Assembly: GCA_003342815.1 (NCBI GenBank)
Contig: PTEX01000004.1
Coordinates: 1,178,001-1,242,000, forward strand
DNA length: 64,000 nucleotides
Source of the DNA: Eudromia elegans
Taxonomy: Eukaryota; Chordata; Aves; Tinamiformes; Tinamidae
Reading direction: 5' to 3'
Both the position numbers and the translations under genes were made by a program. This document shows, one piece after another, positions 37,502-51,172 of this stretch (position 1 is the stretch's first letter; each line of letters begins with the position of its first letter). Under the pieces are notes generated by a model. The model was not told the origin of the DNA. It did no database searches and saw only the letters and a program-made list of their open reading frames with translations.

Positions 37502-40500
37502 AGGTGCAGAGGGGCCGCCGGCCACCCCGTGCCCAGCGCTTTGGGTTTCACCCGTTCTGTCAATCGGCCCTCCATCCCTCTGCCCTTCTCATTCCCCTGT
37601 GCCCTCTTCCCTGCAACTACAAGAGCAATCCTCTTCTCCAGCATGCCCGCAGCAGCATCTCCAAGGCCGCTGGAAGGAACGATGCGCTTATCTTCTCAAA
37701 GACCACGTGGCAGGTTGAGAAGCATCGTGGCCAAAATACTAATAGGGAAACAGAGGCACCGTGAGGAGGAGCTTGTCCCTTCCTCCCACCACGGACTAGG
37801 CAGGAAGCTACTGCCCACACAGGTTCTGAGATCCAAAAACCTTTTTTATTCACCATTCTTCTGCTTTTAATTTTAGGACATTCCCCTACAAAAACAGGGG
37901 TCATGAATCATGGTCCTCTGCCTCATTTTCCTAAATTTATCCTGGAATCAAGTGTAATACTGAGCAGTCCTGGCTCCTTCCCCATTGTTTTACATACTAC
38001 ACAAAGTGCTCTCAGATGCCACCATCGGCAGAACACCCATCGTGGCTTATGCTGTGCTAGGTGTCCTGCCTGATTCCAGACCATCCTCTGCCATAGTCGC
38101 TTTGGAAAGAACTAGCTCCACATGTTTGTGAAGAAACCACCCACTACTGCAACAAACAGAAGGAAAGATGGACCGAAAACATACAGACCCTTATCTCACG
38201 TCTTCCATGGGGCAAAAAGCGCCATGAATTCTCACCTCCCGTGTGCGTCTGCTCTCCATGCACCCTGAGCAGATGCAGCTGGCAGACTGTGTCATGTCAT
38301 ATTAACAGTAGCACTTAAACACTGGGTTTTCTGACAACCTTCAGGCAGACATCTTGAACCACTTTACAAACTGCAATTAAGTACAGTTTGCAGTTTATAT
38401 ATGGCCCCTAATGTAAGGGCAACATTAAAGTAAGAGGAAATGAGTGGTAGATTGCTACTTTTTGAACTGGAATCAAACGACAGTTACCGAGTTTCCTATT
38501 TTGACTTCTCAATGTATAGCCTCTCAAGAGGCAAGACACATTGGGGTCTTCCTCTACCATTTACCTGATAGTGGCAACTCTTGACCTGGCATCTAGCAGA
38601 CTGCGGTATGGGTTCTTGGACTAAGGATGCTGCTTTAGAGCCAAAGGCAGTCTACCTGCTGAAACTGGACAAGGACTGGGAGAAAGGCTAAGATATGAAA
38701 GTGGTCTCAAGGACATCTCTGTTCATTTACCCAGCTGATAATACTTCTCAGGAATCTACCAACACAAAGTCAAAGAGATCCACAAATGCCAACTGCCAAA
38801 AAGACAGGCATTCTCCCTGCGCTTTATCATTTCCCCCATATTGTTCTACACCAAAAAAACCCCCAAAGAAATCTAACAGCACTAACCAGATAATGCAGAC
38901 ATGCTTATTCCATAGCCTTATCATCTACCTAATTTATCTACTGGTCAATGCTATCTGTTGCTTCAAAAATAAAAGTAATGTCTGTCTTTGAAAAGGTGCA
39001 ATACAATCAGAGGGCAGAACAACTACTGAGCTCTCCTGACTTGAAGCAGTATGCGAGTTGAGACAGAGGTTCAAACACAAAACTGCCTTAAGTAAATGGA
39101 CAGACTACTGCTTTCTGCCTAAGACCTCATCTCCTAGTCGGAATCTGTCCATTCCTTCACATTTTCTCATTAGACTCAGGTATAGAACAACTTTATTACT
39201 CCTGGCCGTCTGGAATTTGACATCACTTTCAAAAATATACTACCTAAAGAAACTCCTTTAGGGAAGTGACATGGACACACATTGCTGGAGGACTCTCTCA
39301 CGATGGGCATCTGTCACTTTGCTCCACCTCCATGATAGATCTCCAGCACGGTTTTTAATATATCTTAGTTTGTTGACTAGCAGTTTCTTCAAAATTTCTA
39401 ATTTGGCTATGTTGAAACAAATTCTGCCTGGGTTGCTTATATGCTAATCCTTACTTTAGCTTTACTGCACCATCATGACCTTTTGCTTTTGAATGTGGAG
39501 CTATCTTAAGCAGCATATTGGGCACTAGGCTGCCTGCTGCCTTGCAATATCTTGCTTTTTTCTCTGGAGGATGCCCAGAGTTCAGCGTGTCCGCTCAAAC
39601 TCTTCTTTGTACTCCAAGGGGATTTTGCAAACAGTGATAGAAACAAACAGTTGATTTAGGTGATTGAAAATTTGAATACTAATGAATGTTTTAGTCTAAG
39701 AGGCCAATGACCTTAGTTTTGGTTTCAGCAACATGGGGAAGCCAATACAAAGAAATAAATTTGCTATAAGACTAAAGATTCTGTTTTAATATAATCTCTG
39801 GTCAGCAAAAGATCATGGCAAAAATAAACACAGAGTTTTTGAGACAACTAGAAAGACAGTGAGTGCCCTTAGTGCTCTTGCAAGCAACTCTGTGGTCATT
39901 TCAAGGATTTTCTGAGACTATGTTGTCTATGGTTGAACTTAGCTCATATGCTACAAATAGCATGATTGTGTTCAGGCCTGTTGAATCGTCCCATTCAAGC
40001 TGAGGAATACATTCAGAAAGAGAAGAGGATTTACAATAAATTCCTGTAACAACTTCCCCTACACTGAACAACTCCATTAGGAAGCAAGAAGAAAACAGAG
40101 CTGTGAAAGATACTTAACTGTTGGATGCTACCAACAGATACTATTTATTCAACAACAGTTGTTAAACAAAAGTATTGATTTGTAGCACCTTCAGGATGCT
40201 CTATGGAAAGCTTTCTGGCAGACTAAACCAGTGCTAAAGTTCTAGGGAAGGAAGATCTACCTTTTAATTTTATTTGCACCTTTATTTTTCCTACTTTCTC
40301 TCCTGGAAATCTACAGTAGCCATTATCATCCTTTTTGCTGTGCACTGTTCTTTAAATAGCACGTCAGTTTTTATGCATATCCAAACAGGGTCTGGTTTTT
40401 AATGCACCAAACACTCCAGATCCTGCAGAAGCCAGAGCAGCTCCAGTCTTTGGCATGAGGTCCAGGGACCACACCTTTGAGAACTCAGAACCACCCTGTG

Positions 40501-41049
40501 ATACTTGGCCTTAGTCGCCACTTCCCAGGAAAAGGCAGACAGACCTCCGTACCCTTGGTGCTTAGCACTTGCCTTGCCAATTAAAAGGGCATCAAGCCCT
40601 TACTACAGAAGAGCTGGGAGAAGAAAAGCAGGTCTTGCCAATGCATGCCTTCACCACAGGAGCTCCCTTCCCTAAGCCATGAAGGGAGCTTTCACGACGT
40701 AACAGATCGTATTATCATAATTCCTAATTGCGGCTGTTTAGAGGCTTCGTAAGAGCAAGAATAATTATGTTTTACAGGCAGAGTGATAAAGAAACAAGAT
40801 TAAGCAATTCTCCATCCTCCTTTTAGACTGTCGCTGCTCCTTCCTCTTCACTGCTGAGGAGTTTGCCACAGCCAAGGGAGCTTATTCCACAGGAAAAGAA
40901 AACAGCTGCTTCCTGGGTCCCCAGAAACCCTCTCCCTGTGACATCCAGGAGTCAGTTGCCTTGAGAGGGGCCTTGTGCAACCTCTGAGCAATAGCAAAAG
41001 GGACAGACACAATTTAGAACCCGGCTAGAAAACAGCCTGCAGGAAAGGG

Positions 41050-41335
41050 GGAGATGCAACGGAGCCGGGCAGAGGGAGCCCCCAGGGCCGGGCTGCAGTT
41101 CACGGCGGTACCGTCCCCGGCACAAGGAGCGCCCTGGCTGGCGGCACGTTTGAAGCACACTTGTTCGCGGCTGCAAGCGCGCGGAGGCTGCGCAAGGCAG
41201 CGCAAGGCAGCGCGGCAGCGAGCGGCGCGCAGCGCTTCCCCCTGCGGACTGCAGCGCGCAGGCGGCCGCGAGGGCTGGCGCATGGCGCACGGCTCCTGCT
41301 GCGAGGGCCTGCGGACCCGGGGCCTTCTCGGCCAC
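41050..41335. promoter_or_regulatory. CpG island, densest in the window
   Basis: More than 30 CpG in under 290 bp, including AAGCGCGCGGAGGCTGCGCA and AGCGAGCGGCGCGCAGCGC. A short tandem GCGCAAGGCA pair sits at about 41190-41212. Long frames are open on both strands (136 codons from ATG 41054 on plus), as expected from GC-rich sequence; neither resembles a known protein. Confidence 0.6.
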
Positions 41336-44300
41336 TGCCAAGAGAGCGGACCTTGTGACGCTGGCCCTTGGAGCCTATTTCCTCACACCATTAACTTATT
41401 ACTGAGAGGAAAAACATCCAGGAGCCTCTGTGAAGGACACCGTGTTGATGAGAACAGTTCCTGACCAGGACAGTGCATCAGGGGCTTGAGGGCTCTACCC
41501 CACTGCACTGGGGCTGCCCTCCCTTGCAGGGCAGCGGGATATGCCCTGGCTGCAAGGGCCAGGTCTGTCACCTCAGAGCTCCCAAGGAGCCCCTAGCCTG
41601 CACGGTGTCCCACACACCCCATGAGATCTTCATATACCAGCCAGCAGCACCCAAGAGCAAGCAGGGAGCGCTGCCATCCAGACCAATGCAAAGTAATGCC
41701 GCTATTTCAGACAGCAGGCTTCGGAGCACCGTTTTTATATGCATAAGCCATTTTCCTTACAGTCTAGGGACAGCTAAACTGTTTTACCTCTCCCCTTATG
41801 TCCTTCAACTCCTGCAAATCTCCAAAAGGAGATTTGTTTTCAAGCTCACTTGTCAATTAACTTTGTTCACTCCCACACCTATCTGCAATTTCAAGTTCAG
41901 ACCAGGTCCAGAGCTGTCACCACAACACAAGGAATAACCGTTCTCTTCATTTAAACGGCATTTTACATAACCAGGAGATTAAAGCAAACAGTGACTTTGG
42001 GGTTTAATTCAAACTCAAACTCTCCAGGTGCAATTCTGTTTTTGCTGCAGGTATTTCAATCTCCATTACAGGGGAGAAAGGAACAAAATCTTACATGGTT
42101 TCATATGCATTTGTTTTGATTTTTAGAGCTATTCAGAAAAGCTATATTAATAGCACAGCAGGAGCAGAACTGACTCCAAAGACCTGGAAAATAAAATATG
42201 CTCAATATCCATTATTTCAGTACTGGTGAATTCCAGCAAGATGAGATTTCTATACACATACCGTGGAACTGAGAGTAGGGAAGAAGCAGGCACAGAATAA
42301 AATTGATTAAAAAGATGTTTACAGTAAATAATGCAAAATAATTTGCAAATTACAAAAGGTATAGCCTTTGGAGTCCTCAAAGGTTCTCATTCTTTGGAAA
42401 AAAATAGGCATGCCCAATGTAAACACTTAAAGGAAAGCTGAGCAAGGTGTCTACAACCTGCTTTGCAACTGCTGAGAACAGACCAACCAACCTGCCAGTG
42501 CCAGCAGAGCTCGGATGGTCTGGCTCACAAATCGAAATCTCAGTCATCCAAGTTTTACAAGATGCCTGTCATGTCTTATCTTAAATCTAGCACAAACCTG
42601 ATACATGGCCATGGTTTAATCATTTTACAATCTCTTTCTTCAAATGGAGACACTGTAAATGATATTGAGCTGTTTAAGAGTGTGGTGCAGATGAACTGCC
42701 TAATAGTGAGCAATGCTAAGCAGCAGTGCTACTGCTCTGCAATGCTGAGAGCAGGAGCTTCTAGGTTTCTGCCCTCAGCGTTGCAGGTTAGCAGAAGCCA
42801 GCTCTATGGGCCTAAATCTCAGAATTAAGGAGTTTCTCAACAAAATAGGAAGAAGTAGACTCTGCTGATACCTCTCCCATTCCAATCTTTACTCAGCACA
42901 TTTCCGTGCAGTGAGGAAATAGAGGAAAAGGTTTCCTTGACCTAAAACCAAATGATCCAATTGCCCTGCTACTCAGGGGCTTCTCACCTGCAGTTATTAG
43001 CCCTCACTCACCTCACATAAAGAGTTTGGGCTTGAGGTTATGTAAGACTTCACAGAGCATCTCCTAGGGCACCTTGCAGTGCTGTACGCAGACACTCCTT
43101 TTACAGCCTCTGAGACTCTGGGGTTGAGTATTTGGGGGAAGGAGCTCACAACCACATGCTGGATTTTGTGGTATTTCAGTCTTCCCTCTGCACAATCCTC
43201 ATCTCTAGTCATACATCATACCTGAGGGGAGTAGCTCAGCTCAGTCCCGTAAAGGAGGACAGCAGGGACAGCAGCAGTGGGAACCTGGCAGAGCCCATCC
43301 AGCTCACTCGTGATCTCTTGTGCTCTCGGTGCTGCCTGTGCTGCATGCAGGCTGGATAGCTGCAGGCACATGATGCGCTCTGCAGAGAGCCCGCTGGGGC
43401 CAAGGGCACCAAAAGGGACTGTTATGCTATGAAATACCTTTAGTAATTGCAGTAACATAACCCTGCTTCCTTAGAGCACCAGGCTATTAGAGATAGGTAG
43501 GAAAAATCAGGTCAAGGCAAAAAAGGGAGGAGGGATAGACAGCCCAATAAATTAAATTAATGCTAAGATAGTGTGTTCTGGGAAAGTAAATGGAGATCCC
43601 ATGCGCCCAGACGACCTGTACAGGAGCAAGCAGGGCTAGAGGCAAAGGCCTCTCCATCCTGAGGGGCTGTGGGCCAGGAACATCTCTTGGCCTCCCAAAC
43701 AGGAGTTTTCAGCAGCTGGGATGATGCTCAGGGAGCAGCTGGTCAGGTCAGGTCTCTCACCCAGGGCCCTGGGATGCTTGCACTGTCCTAGCTGCAGGAC
43801 AAAGGCCATCCAAGAGCAGAGCACCAGGGAGCAGCCCAGGAGCTCAGCAGGGCAGCAACGGGCACCTGAGCACCAAGCAAGGCAAAGCCCTGCAGGAGCC
43901 ACTCTGACACCCACCAACTTACTGCACATAGAGGTGAGCACGAGCCCACAGACAAGTTGCTGTTCAAATGTACTGGCAAATCTGCTGCCAGTGGGTACAA
44001 ACATGCAGTTAGTCTGGCAGAAAGGGAAGCTTACGTCCTCTACAGGCATCTTGAGGTTAGAAAAAGAATAAGATCCTCTATGAACCAAACTTTGGGATAA
44101 CAAGGGCTAATCCCACTTTACAATCTAAAATTATGCCTAGCTACATACAGTTTTTCATAAGATTGTGCTGCCAATTGACTGAGAAATCACCGTCTGTTTC
44201 TCTATCAGTCAGTGATAGATTAGTCTTTTATTCAGTGATACAACACTGTTTGATTTATAACTCAAGATAAACTGCATATTAGACTCTGCTGTGATGAGGC

Positions 44301-44387
44301 AGGAAACTAAACTGGAATAAATTTAGCTGCAAAGGCTCTTTTGTGTTTCTTTCCCAAAATATTCTGCTGAGTTGTACCAAATCTTGC

Positions 44388-44411
44388 AAAAAAAAAAAAA
44401 AAAAAAAAAAA
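44388..44411. repeat. 24-nt A run
   Basis: Uninterrupted A run followed by gttgaaaaataaa. No retrocopy or target-site duplication recognised next to it. Confidence 0.9.
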
Positions 44412-44937
44412 GTTGAAAAATAAATATAATAAGATCAACTCAAACTGAACAGCTAAACAAAAATAAACAAACTTGGACATTTAAGGTGTCTCTTGCCTTT
44501 GTGTAAGAACAGCTCTGAGCTGTTGTAGTCTTTTCGATTAAACAATTAAATTCACCACTGTGAGAACAAAACCATTTTTCAGTTTTTAAACCGCATCTAT
44601 CCAAAGACATAACCAGGTCACCAACAGCCGTATAAATTCCACATGTTTGTGCTGACCTATCTACAAAATTATATATAAAGCAAGATTTGCTAAAGAGAGT
44701 CATCAATAAATACATATCAACAAATGTTGAGAACATTGTAATTCATTTGCAAGCAGAAAAACAGAGTGGCCAAAATATAAAAAAACAAGTCCTCCGTTCC
44801 CAGTGTTCCCTCTGTTCCGGTTGGAGTGGAGCAAAGCTAATGGAGAGTTCTCCAAAATCAAGTAGGAATGATGCCCTGCTGGCTCTGTGAATCAGGCTCT
44901 TCTCCTCTAATCCCTGCCCTTCATAGAGATTACCGCT

Positions 44938-45050
44938 TTTGCTGTGGACAAGTCATTTCAGCTTTTAATTCACTCTCTCCTTTTGTAAAATGGGACTAAT
45001 AGTACTCACTTATCTACTTCACTGGGATGCTTCAAGGATTAAAATTGATG
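44938..45050 (+). repeat. MIR-type SINE relic
   Basis: GCTGTGGACAAGTCATTTCA, then CTCTCTCCTTTTGTAAAATG, GGACTAATAGTACTCACTTA and GGATGCTTCAAGGATTAAAA follow the order of the MIR 3' half (gacaagtcactta, cctcatctgtaaaatggg, ataatagtacctacc, gaggattaaa). This is the best MIR match in the window. It runs directly into a CpG-rich island. Confidence 0.75.
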
Positions 45051-45094
45051 CGTCCCCGCTGAAGTAATGTGCTCTAATTACCTCGCTAATGTGC

Positions 45095-45235
45095 CCTCTC
45101 TCGGCTGGAGCGGAGCCGGCTCCGCCGCGCGCCCGCGTTGCCCCCGCGCTGCCCCAGCCCCCTCCAGCGGTGCCCCCGGCCGCTCCTCGTGTGTGGGACG
45201 AGGGGTGGCCCTGCAGCCCCTCCGCACCGGGACTT
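45095..45235. promoter_or_regulatory. CpG-rich island next to a MIR relic
   Basis: TCGGCTGGAGCGGAGCCGGC, then CTCCGCCGCGCGCCCGCGTT and CCCCGGCCGCTCC: roughly 17 CpG in 140 bp. A plus frame from 45089 (76 codons, Pro/Ala-rich) is probably chance. Confidence 0.5.
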
Positions 45236-46981
45236 GAAGGCACAGGCCAAGACACTCGTTACCGAGAGCAGCGCTGCTCAGCACAGTGTGAGCAGAGACT
45301 CTTTCCCTCCTATAAATAGGTGACAAAGAAAGAAAGAAAAAAAGAAAATTAAAATCTGCTGAGATCCACCTTTACTTTAAATGAGGCTCTGCCTTGATAG
45401 CAGCAACCGAGCAAGGCTCTCCTCTTTCAAGTTCACCTGCAGCCAGCACATCCTACCGGTGCTCCGACCAGGCCCTCCCACCTGTATCACTTTTCCCAGC
45501 TGAGCAGTCCTTCTCCCCTCAGCTGCTCCAACTTCTGGAAAAAAGCTAAGAATTGATGCAACGCTGACACGGGGAGTCAAAATCTTTCTCTGTTCCCAAG
45601 ACGAATAGCTGGGGAAAAAAGTCTTTGCTACCGATCTTCTCCGGGTAACGTCAAGGGTGTCTCTCTCATGCCAGGAGGTGCAAGGTCCCACCCTTGGCTC
45701 CGGGCAGCACGGAGCGAGCCCCACTAGAAGCCACGTCTCCATAACACAGCGCTAGCAAGCACATGGTGATACCTCAACTCCTGGTCAGCCCAGCCCTGCC
45801 TCTCCAGTTGCCTCCTCCACCCACGGCCTGGGGCAGCCATCACCATCACCAACGTAGAGCAGGTCAGGAAATTACATAGAGCTTCACGGCTAGGCTTGTT
45901 GAGCAGGCAGCAAGGCCAGGGCAAGTGAAAAAGTGCAGGCAAGAGATTGACGTTAGTATCTCCAACCCTGCAAAGCTAGAGGGAGTGCAGAGCAGTGCTC
46001 ACAGGCTGAACCACAGGAGTTCCTCCTGAAATACGGGATTTCTGCATGTCCCAGGCCAGGAACCACCACCAGGACTAAGGTGACCTGCTCCTCTCAGGGG
46101 AGCAATCACCAACCGCAATGCCAACACCACTGCTGCTGACGCCACAAACCTCTCAGCCCACAGCACACGCGAGGTCCTGAGTGCAAGAACTGAATCCCTC
46201 CTTCACCCATATTCAGCTTTAAAGCCTTAAACACCCAGCCTCACGCTCGGGCCTCCATCCTAAACCCAACCATTTCAGGGCTGCCCTTGTATCATCGTGG
46301 CAGAAGCCCTGGAAAACTGCATTTTTTATTGATGCTATCTCACCTGAAAGGATTTCTGCTCAAAGTAAATCATGTGCTGGCATTGTATTTCTCAAAAAAA
46401 AAAGCAATGAAACAAAATAAAACAAAAACCAACAAAGGAGCCATTATGCAAGTTTTCAGTGTTCTGCACAAACCCAGCGATACCGCGACGACGATGACTC
46501 CACACATTTGCAGCGTGCGCGTATTGTTAATAGCCTCGCAGACACATAGGACGGGAGATTTCTTGTTCGTTCTAGACGTGGCCTGAACCAACAGCAGCAA
46601 TGCTAACGAGATGAAAGATGAAACGACTCATCGAGTCGCAGCTGTGCAGGGAACAAGGCAGGCCCCGAGACTGAGCTCAAAGGGGAATTTGCTGCAGAAA
46701 CCAGCTCTGCAACAGCCAGGGGAAAGCTCTGCCCTCTGTCCACCACAGCCACTCTATTTGTACTGTCATACAAGGTGCAATCGCACTGTAGCAGCCACCC
46801 GCTTGCATGGGGCTTTCAGTCTACCCCAGCCTTGATCCAGGTTGCCCTAATGAACACCATTTCCTTAGGGCTTCATATAGGATAAATTGCAAGGACTTTA
46901 TTTATATCCATAAAAAGTTAGAGATGATTTTAACCTCTGAACTAGGATTCTTTTTACTCTTCAAAAAAGGCAATATTTCAC

Positions 46982-47003
46982 GTGTGTGTGTGTGTGTGTG
47001 TGT
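46982..47003. repeat. (GT)n microsatellite
   Basis: About 11 GT units, followed by ATAAATATATATG. Confidence 0.95.
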
Positions 47004-50000
47004 ATAAATATATATGCAGGATATTTGAGTTTTTCAGTTAAATCCTGGTCTGTAGCGAGTTCCACAGTCTAAATATGCATTGGATTCTATATAAGCATGC
47101 CTGTAACACACATATATTTCTACTGTTCAGTGCATAATGGTTTTTATCAGCTTTGAAGATCAAATTTTAATTTACAAAGGAGCCACAAGCCTCCTCTGCC
47201 AAGGGTCTCAGCTATGTTTTTGTTTTGTCTATTTCTCTCTTTTGCCAATGGCAACAGTAACCTTAAATTCTTACACTCTGTCCACTATCCTATCTACATA
47301 AAACTCTCTTATTGAGAATTGATTAAGGAGGTTATGTAAATAAATTTGGAGATTGAAACCTCTCATTCGTACCATCCTTGAGAATGATAGTCTCTTAAAA
47401 GAGGGATTGGGAATTTAATCAGGATATTCCACTAAGACATTCAACCTATATCTATAGGCCTGTAGTTTCTCTGAGGCAAAACACAGTAGCCAAGTCTCCC
47501 AATCCTTAGCGCTCTTCTGCTTTCCAGAGCAGAAAGGCAAAACTTACAGTTCTTTCCATTCAAGCAACCTGCCAAACCAATTTCCTCAACCTGCCTGTTG
47601 TCTGCAATAGCTCCTGCTGCCCAGTTCACCAGGCCTTCCTTGGGCACCGTTTTCAGACTGACTGGATGTTGCTTAGGTCTCTTGGCAGATAAACCTGGGC
47701 ATCTACTTCATCACACCTTCTTTTACCTGGTAGTGTAGACACATACAGCTGCTTCCCTGCCTCTGCTCATAAGTACAGTGCATAGTAAAATTCCATATGT
47801 GCCAAGCACATGTTGGCAGCCACAGTATTCCTGGAAAGGGCATGTGTCTTGAGATGAAGCTATGCCAAGTGTTGCTCTATGTTGTAACAGAGTTCAGCGG
47901 TGTAGGCACTGACAGTCATCCAAAAAGCAGAGCTGGAAATATGCCATAGAAAACACAGTCAAATTAACAAGTACATATTTTTAAGTGCATCTACTTCAGA
48001 GGTATCCTCTCCTCTTTGTCATTTCCCATAAGGGATTTCTGCTGGGCAGATATCTTAGAAACACTCAGCCCAAGGTCAAAGAAGTAACAGCGCAAGGGAA
48101 ATGAGGCAAAGAAAGAATTGCAAATGCCAAGTATTCCACAGTTGTCTTCCAGGACACACAGCAATCGTTAGGAAACTGAGGGCAACTGTGAGGGCAGAAA
48201 TAATATCCATGGCTTTCAAAAGGACATTTTTATATTAAGGGAGAATGTCCGTAATCATCAGCACTGCAGGGATTGTGAACACATAACTAAGCATTTGAGG
48301 TCCTATCCCATCAAAAGCAACAATGAAACACGGGCATCAGCTAAGGCATTATCATTTTGTAACAAAAATTATTGCTAATATATATTTATGGGGCAGAAAA
48401 GATCTTTCCTTTTTTTTCACGGCACTGTGGTGGGGGCTACGCGCATATGGAGTTTCTGTAGAAGGGTACAAAATATCTTCTCTTCTTATCTAAATTCTAT
48501 TACTCTCTCCATATATTTGCAGCAAGTTGAATTAAATAGTTTTTAATAAACTAAACACTGAAAGAAGCATGCATGTGCACTTTTTCTGCAATTAGCTGAG
48601 TGACTGACAGTTACTATTTTCTGTATTTTAGCATGCACAGCAGCTGCTAAGTTTTATTCGGGTTTTTATTTTGAAGAGCTGGCTGATACCACCACCAAGA
48701 AGCAAATACTCTAAGAAGTGTGAAATTATGCAGGGAGACAGTGTTCATCAAAGCTTTTTCATCTGATGTGCACAGCCACTTGTTGATCCTTCTCCCCTCC
48801 CAGAAAGGTTTAGCATGGCATTCCTCCTTCCTTGATGCCATATGCAACAAATAACAAGTCTGGTATTTCCTCCCTCTCATCTCTTATGTGGCCCATTCCT
48901 AGATCTGTTCTGAACATTGAGTTTAATTTTAAAAAAATCTTCAACCTTTCTACTATGGTTACTATGAACTCAAAACACTGGGCTAAAAAGATCTGTATAG
49001 TTTGTTGGAAACCTGTATCTATAGGTGTGTCTTTATAGCATGTTTTCAAGAGCATTTCAGATTGAAACACTTAGGTAAAGCCAGCTAGAATTATGTTTTC
49101 CAAGCAAGGGAAGAAATTGCCAGATAGCTGAATTCACAGCCAGTACAAAGGCCTCCTGCTGGCATCGTCCTCAGCCAACGTGTCTTGGAATAGTGCTGCC
49201 TTTGCCGCCCACATTGTACCCTCTCCCTCCCCTCTAAATAAATATCATTAAACCTTTCCAGTGAAATGCAAGTATTAATCACTTTTATTTTCCCTTTCTT
49301 TTCACTATCTATGCAAGCTCATTTCACCTGGCATTTCGATTGCAAGAAAAAGATCCATAGTTTCAAATACTCGCCTAGAGCTATCCAAACATTTGGAGCA
49401 TGAAAACTCTAAGTGCACACACACAGAAGCAGCACACATACACACACAGGAGTGTGTAGAAAAGGGAAAAAAAAATCCCATCTCACAGAACAAATTATGG
49501 ATAGTTAACTACAAAATATCTAAAAAGCAAACTGTTTTTAACTTTTATTCTTTCACTTTTTTTACAGCACTGTCCAACTGCAGTATTAAGTGTGCTTTAA
49601 AGTATTCATTAATCTAACACCATACAATTTATACTACCTGTAGGTTACTGAAGGCTAGTAAAAGTATCCACTTTGTGGCAAAACTGACACAAAAGAAAGA
49701 TATAGTAATTTACCCAAAATCTGAGGCAGAGACTCATTAGTAAAGCCAGTAAAAAGGCAAATCTATTTCCCAGAATTCGCCTTAACCACAAGGCTTTCCT
49801 CAGGTGCAGTTTGATCCTTCACCGTAAAGATTAACCAAATAATATCATGTTTCCTGTATTATGTGTCTTTCAGTACAGTACAATTTCATTGCACTTACAT
49901 CTGCAGGTAGCAGTAGGTAATAAATAATTAACACTCTTACATAAAATACATATCAAGCCTGCAATAAATTATGTACGCCAGTCTCATACTGCATCTGCTG

Positions 50001-51110
50001 GGATCCTGTACTGAGATTTAACTGATAAAACACACTGTTTATTTAAAAGGGATATCAAATTTTGAAGCTACATTAAATGATGCATTGAGTCACCATATTG
50101 GTAGGAGTATATCCCCATAGTTTCTGTGGAAGAATCAATCTATCTCATCACCCATTAAGCCCCTACACGCACACAATCCAGGGCACTCGAGTGTGCAATA
50201 AGAGCCTAATACAGCACAAAAAGACCAGATTTTAAACAACGTTCAGTCCTAAAAAGCAAGATGCATGTAATATGCACTTTTTTTTTTCCCCCTGGAAGAA
50301 ATACACCAGTTGGGAATGCACAGCATGCCAAATCTACCCTGCACTGCAGCAGGCTGGACCGGCCGCTCTGCGGGTGCACACGTGTGTGCAAGGCTGTGCG
50401 TCCCTCTGCGGCACCCTGGTCTCTGTCCCCATGACGGACTTGCACCACCAGAGGTGCCCAGCTTGGACTGCAGTGAGTGAAGGACATAACGGGGCAACGA
50501 TCAGCCAGGAACAAATGAGTCTTGCAGATAAAAACAACACTAAGCAGAGCGAGCGCTCTCTCCAGATGTCTCCTGCTCTCTGCATTTCTGATCCATATCA
50601 CTTTGTACCAGGTCTGACAACGGCTGCCGACGCACAGTCTTCTGACCTCCATGCTAGCTGCCGACACTATATTTTAGACATTATTAGTTGTGGCTCACAT
50701 ACCAGGAGCAGGGCAGCAGTGATCTAGAAACAACCCTAGTGGACAACTAGGGTATTACACAATGTATTTACCCGTGAAACTCCCAGCCACATGCACACAT
50801 AAACTAATAAAATATAAAAATACAAGTGAGTCCAGACATTAGATAGTGAAAATTGCTACAGTAACAGCATATACTTATTAAACTCTATTTAAGCATTTCA
50901 AGAAAGCACACAAACTGCCTTTTTTCAGAGCACTGGCCACATGCTGACAACGTAGAGAACTCTGCAATGCCATATTACTCTACACTTTCCATCCATGTTT
51001 CTTTCTTTCTTTCAAAAAAGCACTGGAAGTAGCCACTCTTTGAGACAGGGTAATAGAGGCGATCAAGTATTTGCATATCACATAAGTACATATACATATA
51101 GACACAGATA

Positions 51111-51172
51111 CTGTGTGTGTGTATATGTGTGTATATATATAGGTATATTAATATGTATATATACACAGAGAT
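51111..51172. repeat. mixed TG/TA dinucleotide repeat
   Basis: Alternating purine-pyrimidine tract: (TG)5, TATATG, TGTGTATATATATA and related units. Degenerate microsatellite. Confidence 0.85.

Larger units (their letters stand above)
30155..45300 (-). other. NRXN3: NRXN3 intron, segment with CpG-rich islands
   Basis: Non-coding intronic sequence marked by four compact CpG-rich islands (about 30.15, 37.3, 41.05 and 45.1 kb), separated by ordinary AT-rich sequence. Also holds a palindromic amniote repeat relic (32147-32222), a purine tract (36940-37160), a 24-nt A run (44388-44411) and a MIR relic (44938-45050). No neurexin exon seen. Confidence 0.7.

Noticed and set aside
43636..44103. 155-codon minus frame; similar frames at 41473-41937, 50206-50667 and 54120-54575
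   Set aside because: No similarity to a known family, no splice context in NRXN3, and local GC-rich composition explains the lack of stops.
49660..49790. Possible reversed MIR (TTTACCCAAAATCTGAGGCA)
   Set aside because: Only scattered agreement; below what I would call a relic without an alignment.
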